A stretch of 29,564 bases of DNA from a virus. Each line of letters opens with the position of its first letter. Position 1 is the stretch's first letter. Location of the stretch: IMG/VR virus record IMGVR_UViG_3300042516_005298, positions 1 through 29,564 of that record, one strand, 5' to 3'. This document shows, one piece after another, positions 8,128 to 16,131 of the stretch. The position numbers were made by a program, and so were the translations under genes. The notes beneath the pieces were generated by a model. The model worked only from the letters and a program-made list of their open reading frames with translations, was not told the origin of the DNA and ran no database searches.

Positions 8128-8802
8128 ATGAGTTTCGCATATTCAGGTGATATTGTATCGTCTAATGCTAATTTAGGCTTTATGACAGAAGATAGATTTA
8201 TTGCTGCCTATGATGGTGTTCTTAAGACAGACTTCATGAGGTATCTCGGAAATTATGACATACGATGGAGGATACACACGATCTGTTGGGCAGCTGAACA
8301 CGCTCTAAAATTTGATGGTGATTTCATAGATTGCGGAGCAGGATTTGGTTATTTTGTTTCATCTATTTACTCATTTACAGACTTTGAAAAAGTAAACAAG
8401 AAATATTATGCATTGGATAGCTTCAAAGGTCTAAGTCCTGCTTATCATGATAGAAATACCTTTAGCGATTATGGTGATTGGTACGATAAGTTCTTTGAGC
8501 ATCATGGCACAAAAAAGAACTTAGAAATAGTCAGAGGTTACGTTCCTGATACACTAACAAAAATAAATTCTGAAAAAATTGCATTTCTATCTGTTGATTT
8601 AAATTCTGTTCAACCTGAAATTGATTGTCTACAGCATCTTTGGGATAGAATAGTTCCCGGCGGGATAGTAGTTCTTGATGACTATGGATTTCCAGGATGT
8701 GAGCACCAGCGCGCTTCTCATAACGCATTTGCAGCCAGCAAGTCTCATTTTATACTTTCAATGCCGACTGGACAAGGCGTATTGATCAAGGGTGCAAAAT
8801 GA
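8128..8802 (+). CDS. TylF/MycF-type methyltransferase
   Basis: This 224-residue protein has a strong ribosome site (GAGGG before ATG 8128). Motifs: FIDCGAGFGYF (67-77) as the SAM loop, YALDSFKGLSP (94-104) binding the SAM ribose, FLSVDLN near 153-160, and VVLDDYGFPGCEHQR. These are features of the TylF (macrocin O-methyltransferase) family, which acts on deoxysugars in antibiotics and on surface glycans. With the MycE-like gene it forms a pair of putative sugar O-methyltransferases from two families. It overlaps the next gene by ATGA. Confidence 0.78.
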   Translation: MSFAYSGDIVSSNANLGFMTEDRFIAAYDGVLKTDFMRYLGNYDIRWRIHTICWAAEHALKFDGDFIDCGAGFGYFVSSIYSFTDFEKVNKKYYALDSFKGLSPAYHDRNTFSDYGDWYDKFFEHHGTKKNLEIVRGYVPDTLTKINSEKIAFLSVDLNSVQPEIDCLQHLWDRIVPGGIVVLDDYGFPGCEHQRASHNAFAASKSHFILSMPTGQGVLIKGAK

Positions 8803-9332
8803 GCATGTCTGTAGGTCCTTACACATATGGACATCAAAACATTAAGATTGTTTTTTCACAAGAATTTCCAAGTGTCAATGTTATAATTGGAAAATTTTGT
8901 AGCATTGCGTCAAACATTAAAATTTATGCAGGACATGGCTATCATGATTCTAGAAATGTTTCAACTTACCCTTTTGGGTTTGTAGAAATGCAAACTTTTG
9001 GACATGATAGGTTTTGCCATGGAACAACCAATGGTGATGTTGTCATTGGTAACGATGTTTGGATTGGTGACAATGTGTCTATAATGTCAGGTGTAAAGAT
9101 TGGTGATGGCGCAATAATTGCAACAAATTCTCATGTTGTGAAAAATGTTGAGCCATACAGCGTCGTGGGTGGTAATCCTGCACAATTAATAAAGAAAAGA
9201 TTTCGACAAGATGTTATTGACAAATTGCTTGAAATCAAGTGGTGGGATAAGAGTAATAGCGAAATCATGAACTTAAAAAAACTTTTGAATAGCCAAAACA
9301 TTGATGAATTTTTAGATAAAATTTCTAAATAA
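8799..9332 (+). CDS. Left-handed beta-helix (hexapeptide) acyltransferase, CatB/XAT type
   Basis: This is a 177-residue protein. Hexapeptide repeats are visible (VIIGKFCSIASNIKI; VVIGNDVWIGDNVSI; VKIGDGAIIATNSHVV), along with the diagnostic loop GHGYHDSRNVSTYPF (45-59), whose His is the likely catalytic base, and the exit motif YSVVGGNPAQLIKKRF. This matches xenobiotic/serine-type O-acetyltransferases of the CatB-NodL group. In this setting it probably acetylates a sugar hydroxyl or amino group. A second ATG lies two codons in (8805). It shares bases with both neighbours (ATGA at the start, TAATG at the end). Confidence 0.85.
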   Translation: MSMSVGPYTYGHQNIKIVFSQEFPSVNVIIGKFCSIASNIKIYAGHGYHDSRNVSTYPFGFVEMQTFGHDRFCHGTTNGDVVIGNDVWIGDNVSIMSGVKIGDGAIIATNSHVVKNVEPYSVVGGNPAQLIKKRFRQDVIDKLLEIKWWDKSNSEIMNLKKLLNSQNIDEFLDKISK

Positions 9333-10369
9333 TGAAAGCTTTAGTAACAGGCGGCGCAGGTTTCATAGGAAGCAATCTCATCAAAAAAATTGCCAAGATT
9401 GGCTGGGAAGTTGACGTTATCGATATTTTGAGTGATCAAGTTCACGGTAAAGATCCAGCAATAACATCTCCAACTTATGCGAGCATCAGCAGCATCTCAA
9501 ATATTATTGTAGGAGATGCTGCTGATGTTGACACATATTCACCGTTGATGAACAAAACTTACGATTCTATAGTTTGTTTGGCTGCAGAAACTGGAACAGG
9601 GCAGTCCATGTATGAAGCAGAGAAGCACTGCAGATCTAATATTGTGTCAATTGCTGTTCTAAACGATCTCATTGTCAATAAAAAGATAAAAACAAAAAAT
9701 ATTGTTCTCGCGTCAAGCCGATCAGTCTATGGTGATGCAATTTTAGACGCTGTAGGAAATCCAAAGGCTTCTAAAGAAACTGACTTAACTGAGCCTAGAT
9801 CAATATACGCAGCATCTAAGTTAGCACAAGAAAATTTGTTGTCGATAGGATTTGGTGATATTCCAGCTGTAATGTTTCGTTTTCAAAATGTTTATGGGCC
9901 TGGGCAATCTTTAGTTAACCCATACACGGGTATCTTGTCAATATTTACAACATCAATTCTCAATAAAGAGCCGATCAATATTTTTGAAGATGGTCTAATG
10001 AGCAGAGATTTTATTTTTATTGATGATATTGTAGAGGGACTTATCTTAGGAATGTCATACAATAAGAATCAAAAGATCATTGTTAATCTTGGATCTGGAA
10101 CAAGAAAAACTGTTCTTGACGTCGTTAATGAATTATCACGACATTTTGATGTAATGCCTCCTGTTCAAGTAACTGGTCAAAAAAGAGCAGGTGACATTAG
10201 GCATAATTTTGCAGACCTAACACGTGCTAATGAATTAAGTTTTTCTCCTAAAGTTAATTTTGAGGAAGGTATCAGAAGATTTGTTGATTGGGCAAAAACA
10301 CAACCCATTGCTGAAAGTAATTATGAAAAAAGCTTGTCTGAGATGAGGCATAAAGGATTGCTTAAATGA
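9332..10369 (+). CDS. NAD-dependent nucleotide-sugar epimerase/dehydratase (extended SDR)
   Basis: This is a 345-residue protein. The Rossmann motif TGGAGFIG (6-13), a catalytic Ser region ASSRSVYG (127-134), Y159xxxK163 (YAASK) and RFQNVYGPGQS mark an extended SDR. The substrate-side AAETGTGQSMYEAEKH resembles dTDP-rhamnose 4-epimerase and UDP-sugar 4-epimerase relatives. The substrate cannot be fixed from sequence alone. A 15-bp perfect inverted repeat lies inside the gene (9484-9527). It sits between the acyltransferase and the GT10 gene with overlapping ends. Confidence 0.8.
   Translation: MKALVTGGAGFIGSNLIKKIAKIGWEVDVIDILSDQVHGKDPAITSPTYASISSISNIIVGDAADVDTYSPLMNKTYDSIVCLAAETGTGQSMYEAEKHCRSNIVSIAVLNDLIVNKKIKTKNIVLASSRSVYGDAILDAVGNPKASKETDLTEPRSIYAASKLAQENLLSIGFGDIPAVMFRFQNVYGPGQSLVNPYTGILSIFTTSILNKEPINIFEDGLMSRDFIFIDDIVEGLILGMSYNKNQKIIVNLGSGTRKTVLDVVNELSRHFDVMPPVQVTGQKRAGDIRHNFADLTRANELSFSPKVNFEEGIRRFVDWAKTQPIAESNYEKSLSEMRHKGLLK
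9484..9527. repeat. 15-bp perfect inverted repeat inside the epimerase gene
   Basis: CATCAGCAGCATCTC (9484-9498) is followed after 14 bases by its exact reverse complement (9513-9527). The arms are less AT-rich than the surrounding DNA and encode the ordinary-looking segment SISSISNIIVGDAADV. It would form a stable RNA or DNA hairpin within the operon. Confidence 0.6.
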
Positions 10370-11178
10370 GCTATCCTATCAAGATATTCTGTGATTTTGT
10401 GTCGTTTGATTTAAATTGTTCTCAACAGATTGAGCTGTATGTTAATGAAATTCCTACAGCATCTAAAAGCGATGATGTTTTACGTTTTGTCTATCTAATC
10501 GAACCAAATGATATTCAAGATGAACGTAATCGTGCAATCTTTTTTTACAAAAAGACATATGATGTTCTTTTGACTCACGATGATTTTTTATTACAACGAA
10601 TCCCTGATGCTCATTTGTTAGAGTTTGGATCGTGTTGGGTCAAGAACTATGTTCCCGCTCAAAAAGATTTTGCCGTATCATTTGTTTGTGGTGGAAAAAT
10701 AATAACGAAAGGGCACATGTTGAGACGTGCAATTTGGGAAAATGAGAATGCTATAACAAGTATTAAAAAGAATTTTTTTATATCAGGTAATTTTTCAGGA
10801 AATCTAACAAATCCTAAAAATTATCCCATACTAGAGAGTGACAAGAGCGTCTTGTTCAATAGTCAATTTCACATATGCATAGAAAACAGTCGCCAAAAAA
10901 ACTTCTTTACAGAAAAATTAATAGATGCTATCTACACAAAAACAATCCCAATCTACTACGGGTGTGATAACATCGCAGACTGGTTTGATACTAGAGGTTT
11001 AATTTTAGTGAATTCACTAGAAGCGACAATTAATGCAGTTAGAAATCTTAAAGAAGACACTTACGATCAAATGCTTCCTTATGTTGAAGAAAACTACGCA
11101 AGATCTTTAAAATTTGTTGATTTTAGTGCACACGTAAAGAAAAAAATTGTTGAGATTGTGGAGAAATTAAAAATATGA
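10366..11178 (+). CDS. GT10-family fucosyltransferase-like glycosyltransferase
   Basis: This is a 270-residue protein. The C-terminal half carries the family signature FHICIENSRQKNFFTEKLID (168-187) followed by IPIYYG (194-199), the GDP-fucose-binding core of GT10 alpha-1,3/4-fucosyltransferases. It is shorter than most bacterial GT10 enzymes and has a divergent N-terminal acceptor domain. The next gene is a GDP-fucose-synthase homologue, so its donor is probably GDP-L-fucose or a close relative such as GDP-colitose. It starts in an ATGA overlap and ends overlapping the next start. Confidence 0.8.
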   Translation: MSYPIKIFCDFVSFDLNCSQQIELYVNEIPTASKSDDVLRFVYLIEPNDIQDERNRAIFFYKKTYDVLLTHDDFLLQRIPDAHLLEFGSCWVKNYVPAQKDFAVSFVCGGKIITKGHMLRRAIWENENAITSIKKNFFISGNFSGNLTNPKNYPILESDKSVLFNSQFHICIENSRQKNFFTEKLIDAIYTKTIPIYYGCDNIADWFDTRGLILVNSLEATINAVRNLKEDTYDQMLPYVEENYARSLKFVDFSAHVKKKIVEIVEKLKI

Positions 11179-12095
11179 AAAAAATACTTGTAACAGGCAG
11201 CACAGGTCTTGTCGGTAAAAATTTTGTAAATCACTCTCAATCATCACAATACCAAATCTTGGCACCGAGGCACTCTGAATTAGACTTACTCAATTCTCAA
11301 GACGTAATGACGTATTTGAAAGAAAACAAACCAGATGTTATTGTTCATTGTGCAGCTCGCGTTGGTGGAATAAAATCAAATATGAATAACCTTTTCGGTT
11401 ATCTCTATGATAATGCCGCAATGGGATTTAATTTGATAAATGCGGCAAAGCATGCAGGTATAGATGAGATCATAAATTTAGGAAGCTCTTGCATGTACCC
11501 AAAAGACGCAGTTAATCCTCTTGTCGAAAAAGATCTTCTATCAGGCAAACTAGAGGAAACTAACGAAGGTTACGCTATATCAAAACTGGCTGTTACAAAG
11601 CTTTGCTTATACGCAACGCAACAATTAAATTTAAATTACAAGACACTAATTCCATGCAATCTTTACGGACTTTGGGATAAATTTGATGTAGAAAGATCAC
11701 ACATGCTACCTGCAGCAATTAGAAAAATTCATTTTTCAAAATTGACTAATGACAATGTTGAGATATGGGGTTCTGGTACAGCACGACGTGAATTCATGTT
11801 TGCAGAAGATTTAGCCAATTTTATCTACTTTGCATTGGATAATTTCGACAAAATACCGTCTATAATGAACGTAGGCACAGGTAAAGATCACACAATTTTA
11901 GAATATCATGAAATTGTTAGAAATGTGCTAAATGCTGATGTAAGATTTGTGACAAATCAAGAAATGCCTGACGGAATGAAGCAAAAAGTTTTAGATGTGT
12001 CTATCCAGCAAAATCTAGGTTGGTCACCGAGCACAAGTTTAACATCAGGAATTGAAAAAACTTACAAACATTTTTTGGAAGTCGTCAATGAATAG
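11175..12095 (+). CDS. GDP-L-fucose synthase homologue (or GDP-colitose synthase)
   Basis: This is a 306-residue extended SDR of the usual length for the family. TGSTGLVG (7-14) binds NADP, SSCMYP (104-109), Y133xxxK137 and RSHMLP with H176 follow. Set against E. coli Fcl (S107, C109, Y136, K140, H179), all positions fit with a constant offset of three. Both epimerisation residues (C106, H176) and the reductase triad are therefore present. The enzyme would turn GDP-4-keto-6-deoxymannose, made by GMD, into GDP-L-fucose. The neighbouring ColD-like gene raises the alternative ColC role, acting on the 3-deoxy intermediate to give GDP-L-colitose. Sequence alone does not separate the two. Confidence 0.85.
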   Translation: MKKILVTGSTGLVGKNFVNHSQSSQYQILAPRHSELDLLNSQDVMTYLKENKPDVIVHCAARVGGIKSNMNNLFGYLYDNAAMGFNLINAAKHAGIDEIINLGSSCMYPKDAVNPLVEKDLLSGKLEETNEGYAISKLAVTKLCLYATQQLNLNYKTLIPCNLYGLWDKFDVERSHMLPAAIRKIHFSKLTNDNVEIWGSGTARREFMFAEDLANFIYFALDNFDKIPSIMNVGTGKDHTILEYHEIVRNVLNADVRFVTNQEMPDGMKQKVLDVSIQQNLGWSPSTSLTSGIEKTYKHFLEVVNE

Positions 12096-13251
12096 CATCA
12101 AACTAGTTTCTGATACCATTGATAAAAATGACATTAATCGCTTAGTCAATTGGCTGCAATCGGATCCAATACCGCGCCTGACTAAGGGGCAGATTACAAT
12201 TGACCTAGAAGAGAAGTGGTCACGTTATTTAGGAGTAAAGCACACAACTTACGTAAACTCAGGATCATCAGCAATTCTCTTGTCTCTTGCAGCGTTGCAG
12301 CAATATGGTCTAAGAAATAATAAGGTTGTAGTGCCAACACTCAGTTGGTTAACAGACGTGTCATCAGTCATGCTTTTAGGGATGAATCCCATCTTGTGTG
12401 ATTGCAATTTGACAGATTTATCTGTAGATATTGAACATTTGACGCAAATCTTTGAAAAAGAAAAGCCATCAGCATTGATACTAGTGTCTGTTTTAGGATT
12501 AGTTCCTGACATGGATAAGATCATTGAATTGTGTGAGAAGCACGATGTGATCTTAATCGAAGATGTTTGTGAAAGCATGGGATCTAAGTTTAAAAATAAA
12601 AAACTAGGTTCTTTTGGAAAAATTTCACTATTTTCTATGTATTACGGCCATCACTTAAGCTCAATTGAAGGTGGTTTTGTGTGCACAGATGATTCTGATT
12701 TACATAAAATTATTCACTCAATGAGGTCACACGGTTGGGCAAGAGATTGGTCAAAAGACATCCAGGAAGAGTATCGTACAAAGTACAACATCAATCAATT
12801 TGATGAATTGTACACATTTTATTATCCAGGCATGAACGTTAGATCAACAGATTTGCAGGCATACATTGCAATTGGACAAATTGATAAGCTTGATGACTTC
12901 TCTAAGAAGAGAAATAACAATTTTTTGACGTATGAGTCACATCTCACTAAAAATCTTCTAAAAATTTGCAGAAGACCTGATGATTTTATCTCAAATTTTG
13001 CATACCCGTATGTGTCTAACAATAGAATGAAAATTGTTGAAATCTTGCAAAAGCATGGTATAGAGGTTAGACCGCTTATAGCAGGTTCAATGGCTAGACA
13101 ACCATTTTGGACGCGTGTGTACGGCACATGCAATTTGAAAAATGGTGATATTATCAATGCACAAGGATTTTATTTACCAAACCATCAAGATTTATCAGGT
13201 GCAGACATAGATTACGTTTGCAATATCATAAATCAGGTAGAAAAGCTATGA
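12088..13251 (+). CDS. ColD-like PLP/PMP-dependent sugar 3-dehydratase (DegT/StrS family)
   Basis: The start is ATG 12088 (ribosome site TTGGAAG), which overlaps the stop of the previous gene; a TTG further up would only add residues read from that gene's frame. The 387-residue protein has the fold-type-I aminotransferase layout: NSGSSAILLSL (57-67), IEDVCESMGS (157-166, with Asp159 for the PLP ring) and SMYYGHHLSSIEGG (183-196). The invariant Schiff-base Lys of the family (S-F-x-x-x-K) is His188 here. This is the hallmark of GDP-4-keto-6-deoxymannose 3-dehydratase ColD, which also uses His188, and of the related E1 dehydratases. It therefore probably removes a 3-hydroxyl rather than transaminates. 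GMD and an Fcl/ColC homologue in the same island supply the matching steps. Confidence 0.82.
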   Translation: MNSIKLVSDTIDKNDINRLVNWLQSDPIPRLTKGQITIDLEEKWSRYLGVKHTTYVNSGSSAILLSLAALQQYGLRNNKVVVPTLSWLTDVSSVMLLGMNPILCDCNLTDLSVDIEHLTQIFEKEKPSALILVSVLGLVPDMDKIIELCEKHDVILIEDVCESMGSKFKNKKLGSFGKISLFSMYYGHHLSSIEGGFVCTDDSDLHKIIHSMRSHGWARDWSKDIQEEYRTKYNINQFDELYTFYYPGMNVRSTDLQAYIAIGQIDKLDDFSKKRNNNFLTYESHLTKNLLKICRRPDDFISNFAYPYVSNNRMKIVEILQKHGIEVRPLIAGSMARQPFWTRVYGTCNLKNGDIINAQGFYLPNHQDLSGADIDYVCNIINQVEKL

Positions 13252-13988
13252 TAGTCTCTGCCGTGAAGGGTGGCTTAGGAAACATGATGTTTCAGATCGC
13301 AGCAGGGTCATCTTTGGCTAAAGATGTGGGAACTGATTATGCGTACACGTATGATCTATGGGGATCTTCAACGTCTTATGACATCGCAAAATATCCCACA
13401 ACTATTTTTAAGAATATTTCTAAAGTTTCTGTTAATAACTTGAAAGTTAACGAATACAGGAAATATGTTGAACCATCTTTTGAATATCAAAAAATACCAC
13501 AAATTGATAATTTACTACTTGATGGGTATTTTCAATCTCAAAAATATTTTGGAAATAAAGAAGATTACATACGTAAATTATTTGTAGTTGATATTAACGA
13601 TCTATACAAAGATTACACGTTTTTGCATGTAAGAAGAAAGGATTATCTTAAATTCAAGGATGTTCATCCTGTATGTACGGTTGATTACTACAATAAAGCT
13701 TTAGAATTTATTACGCCAGAAAAATGCATCATTATAAGTGATGACATACAGTGGTGCAAGGAAAATTTTACCTCATCTCAATTTGAATTTAGCGAATCAA
13801 TTGATGATCTGCAAGATTTAAGCACAATGAAGTCTTGTAAAAATGGAATTATTTCAAATAGCACATTCAGTTGGTGGGGAGCAGCACTAAGTGAAAAACA
13901 AAAAGTTGTAGCACCTTCCGTTTGGTTTGGACCACAAGGACCAAAATCATGGAGTGATGTGTATTGTAATACTTGGAAAATAATTTAA
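13248..13988 (+). CDS. GT11-family alpha-1,2-fucosyl(colitosyl)transferase
   Basis: The start ATG 13248 overlaps the preceding stop (ATGA) and puts the family motif at the very N-terminus; an upstream TTG is not needed. The 246-residue protein shows KGGLGNMMFQIAAG (7-20), the HxRRxDY signature as HVRRKDY (127-133), SNSTFSWWGAAL (203-214) and a final Trp-rich GPKSWSDVYCNTW. These are GT11 motifs in order. Known members transfer L-fucose from GDP-fucose, and a colitosyltransferase of E. coli O55 (WbgN) also belongs here. Slightly short for the family, but complete. Confidence 0.9.
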   Translation: MIVSAVKGGLGNMMFQIAAGSSLAKDVGTDYAYTYDLWGSSTSYDIAKYPTTIFKNISKVSVNNLKVNEYRKYVEPSFEYQKIPQIDNLLLDGYFQSQKYFGNKEDYIRKLFVVDINDLYKDYTFLHVRRKDYLKFKDVHPVCTVDYYNKALEFITPEKCIIISDDIQWCKENFTSSQFEFSESIDDLQDLSTMKSCKNGIISNSTFSWWGAALSEKQKVVAPSVWFGPQGPKSWSDVYCNTWKII

Positions 13989-14026
13989 ATAAATTAATAT
14001 GACAAGACATACTGATTAAGAGGAAA

Positions 14027-14824
14027 ATGCGTCTAGAAATGCCAGATATTATTAATAGACACGCAGGAAAAACTGCTTATGTAGTTGGAAATGGTCCTAG
14101 CGCGAAATCCACAATAGAGCAGTTAATAACTTCCAAAAGAAATTATGATGAAAATAGAGAAGTTGTATTATGCTGTAATGACATAGACATTTTACTGGAA
14201 AACATTGGTTTTAATTTAGATGATTTAAGACCCAATTATTGGGTGCTTGCAAACCCAGGCATGACAGTTGAAAATTACTATAATAGATTCAACTCTATGA
14301 AGACATACGGAGGTTGCCTATTGAACGGTGATAGTGTCATGTATTCAGGAAGCACTGATTTAATTGACATCTCAGATGAAATTTTAGAAGTTGATTTTTT
14401 AGGCTATGATCAGCGTCATTTTGAGGGAAAAACATGTCCTAATGTTGCACCTTGTTGCATTAAAAATATGAAAAACATCATAAAAGGAAGAAAAACTATC
14501 CAAGAAACATTACAGGAATACACAGGTCATTCCATACGATATGGAAGTGGAAGTACTGTAGCTGTTCATATGTTAGCTTTTGCAGTCATTATGGGCTGTA
14601 AAACAATATACATTTCAGGTGTTGATTTAGACTATAATCTTGGTTATCTTGATAGAATAACAGTTAATCACGATAGGTTTGATATCTGGCCAGACATACC
14701 TATAGATTTTTCAATTATCGGTGATAGTGCAGTCAAAGTTGGCACAAAGATTATTAATCTAAGTCAAACATCAATCTTAAGAAATATCTTTGAGACAAAG
14801 AAAATGAAAGATCAGCATGACTAA
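14027..14824 (+). CDS. Maf/DUF115- or GT42-like protein, candidate nonulosonate transferase
   Basis: This 265-residue protein has the ribosome site AAGAGGAAA just before the ATG. The N-terminus AYVVGNGPSAK (17-27) and the central GSTVAVHMLAFAVIMG...TIYISGVDLDYN (175-204) form the two halves of a Rossmann-like nucleotide-binding core. It is shared by the DUF115/motility accessory factor (Maf) proteins and, more distantly, by GT42 sialyltransferases such as CstII (GNGPS...YLSGIDFY). Both groups are linked to transfer of sialic, legionaminic or pseudaminic acids. Immediately downstream, overlapping by eight bases, lies the CMP-sugar synthetase gene, which supports this role. Motif similarity is clear, but the choice between families is not. 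Confidence 0.65.
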   Translation: MRLEMPDIINRHAGKTAYVVGNGPSAKSTIEQLITSKRNYDENREVVLCCNDIDILLENIGFNLDDLRPNYWVLANPGMTVENYYNRFNSMKTYGGCLLNGDSVMYSGSTDLIDISDEILEVDFLGYDQRHFEGKTCPNVAPCCIKNMKNIIKGRKTIQETLQEYTGHSIRYGSGSTVAVHMLAFAVIMGCKTIYISGVDLDYNLGYLDRITVNHDRFDIWPDIPIDFSIIGDSAVKVGTKIINLSQTSILRNIFETKKMKDQHD

Positions 14825-15512
14825 ACAGGCAAAAAAAATTGTGTGTATTATCCCAGCAAGAGGAGGAAGCAAAGGTATCCCAAAGAAGAATATTATTAAT
14901 TTTTTGGGAAAACCTCTAATTCAATTTTCAATTGAAAATGCAAAAAAATCTAAATACGACATCGATGTCTATGTCAGCTCAGACTGTGATGAAATTTTAG
15001 GAATTGCACAGGAATTTGGTGCCAAATCAATAAAAAGACCAAGTGATTTGTCAAGTGATGTAGCAACATCAGAATCAGCGTTGCTGCATGCCATCGACAC
15101 AATAGAAAGGCACAGCGATTTTGATGTTTGCGTCTTTTTGCAAGCAACATCACCCCTCAGACACGCGCGTGATATAGATGATGCAATTGACAAGTTGATA
15201 GTAGAAAATCTTGATGCTGTTTTTTCAGGTGCATTATTAGAAGATTTTTTGATATGGCAAAAAAATAGCAAAGATACTCTTGAGAGTGTCAATTACGATT
15301 ACACAAATAGACAACGACGTCAAGATAGAAAACATCAATTTGTAGAGAATGGATCAATTTACGTATTTCGAAAAGATTCTTTTAAAAAAACAAAAAACAG
15401 AATACATGGAAAATTTGATGTTTCTTTGATGGAACCATGGAAAAATTTTGAAATAGACAGTTTAAATGATTTAGAAATCTGCGAATTAATTTATAATAAG
15501 AAGATGAGCTAA
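14817..15512 (+). CDS. neuA: CMP-nonulosonic acid cytidylyltransferase (NeuA-type)
   Basis: This 231-residue protein is of usual length for single-domain NeuA/PseF/LegF enzymes. CIIPARGGSKGIPKKN (10-25) is the CTP-binding signature, FLQATSPLRHARDID follows at about 102-116, and ENGSIYVF lies in the second half. The reaction is CTP plus a nonulosonic acid to CMP-sugar and pyrophosphate in the cytoplasm. Which acid (Neu5Ac, legionaminic, pseudaminic or other) is not readable by eye. It overlaps the Maf/GT42-like gene, and neuB is about 3.5 kb downstream in the same run of genes. Confidence 0.88.
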   Translation: MTKQAKKIVCIIPARGGSKGIPKKNIINFLGKPLIQFSIENAKKSKYDIDVYVSSDCDEILGIAQEFGAKSIKRPSDLSSDVATSESALLHAIDTIERHSDFDVCVFLQATSPLRHARDIDDAIDKLIVENLDAVFSGALLEDFLIWQKNSKDTLESVNYDYTNRQRRQDRKHQFVENGSIYVFRKDSFKKTKNRIHGKFDVSLMEPWKNFEIDSLNDLEICELIYNKKMS

Positions 15513-15514
15513 CA

Positions 15515-16123
15515 ATGAAATACCAAGACTATGTGATTAAAGATGGTAATCTGATTGGCAAGTTTGACGAAATGTATAAGATTTTTGATGATCCTTGGGA
15601 ACAATCTACTAGAGAACGCAATAGTAATGAAAAATTAATTGGCTTAGAAATCTTGAAAAGAAATAATCATAAAAGCGTCTTGGAATTAGGGTGCGGTCAC
15701 GGACACTACACCAAAAAAATATCAGAAATTACTGACAGATGCGTAGGAGTTGATATATCAGAAAATGCAATCATTAAAGCAAGAACGCTCTACCCAGATT
15801 GTAATTTTATCAAATCACACATTATAAATAAAGATCTATACAGGGATGTAGATTGCATCATGATGATGGAAATAACGTGGTACGTGCTTGATAGCCTCAA
15901 AGACTTTAAGAAAATAATCGTAAATCACGGCGGGGTCGGATTTTTTCACGCGCTTAACACCTATCCCGAGGCATCTCAAACGTATGGAAAAGATTTTTTT
16001 ACAAATCATGATCAAATACTGAATTATTTTTCTGATGTAATTCACATAGAAGAGTCAGGTATTTTTTCAAAAAAAGAATACAATGGTTGTTTAAGAACTT
16101 TCTTTTATGGAAAAATTAAATAG
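15515..16123 (+). CDS. SAM-dependent methyltransferase (class I)
   Basis: This is a 202-residue protein with a standard SAM site VLELGCGHGHYTKKI (55-69), GVDISENAI (about 78-86) and DCIMMMEITWYVLDSL, the position of the post-III motif in small-molecule methyltransferases. WEQSTRERN near the N-terminus is reminiscent of NodS-like and other sugar-associated methyltransferases. It starts two bases after neuA, so methylation of the nonulosonic acid or of its precursor is plausible. Substrate not established. Confidence 0.75.
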   Translation: MKYQDYVIKDGNLIGKFDEMYKIFDDPWEQSTRERNSNEKLIGLEILKRNNHKSVLELGCGHGHYTKKISEITDRCVGVDISENAIIKARTLYPDCNFIKSHIINKDLYRDVDCIMMMEITWYVLDSLKDFKKIIVNHGGVGFFHALNTYPEASQTYGKDFFTNHDQILNYFSDVIHIEESGIFSKKEYNGCLRTFFYGKIK

Positions 16124-16131
16124 GCAAACAA

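Noticed and set aside
12052-12087. Upstream TTG start for the ColD-like gene
   Set aside because: The extra 12 codons overlap the end of the previous gene, while ATG 12088 has a ribosome site and fits the family start.
15823-15830. TATAAATA, an exact late-promoter octamer
   Set aside because: It is inside the methyltransferase coding sequence in very AT-rich DNA, with no gene start at a suitable distance, so chance is the simpler explanation.
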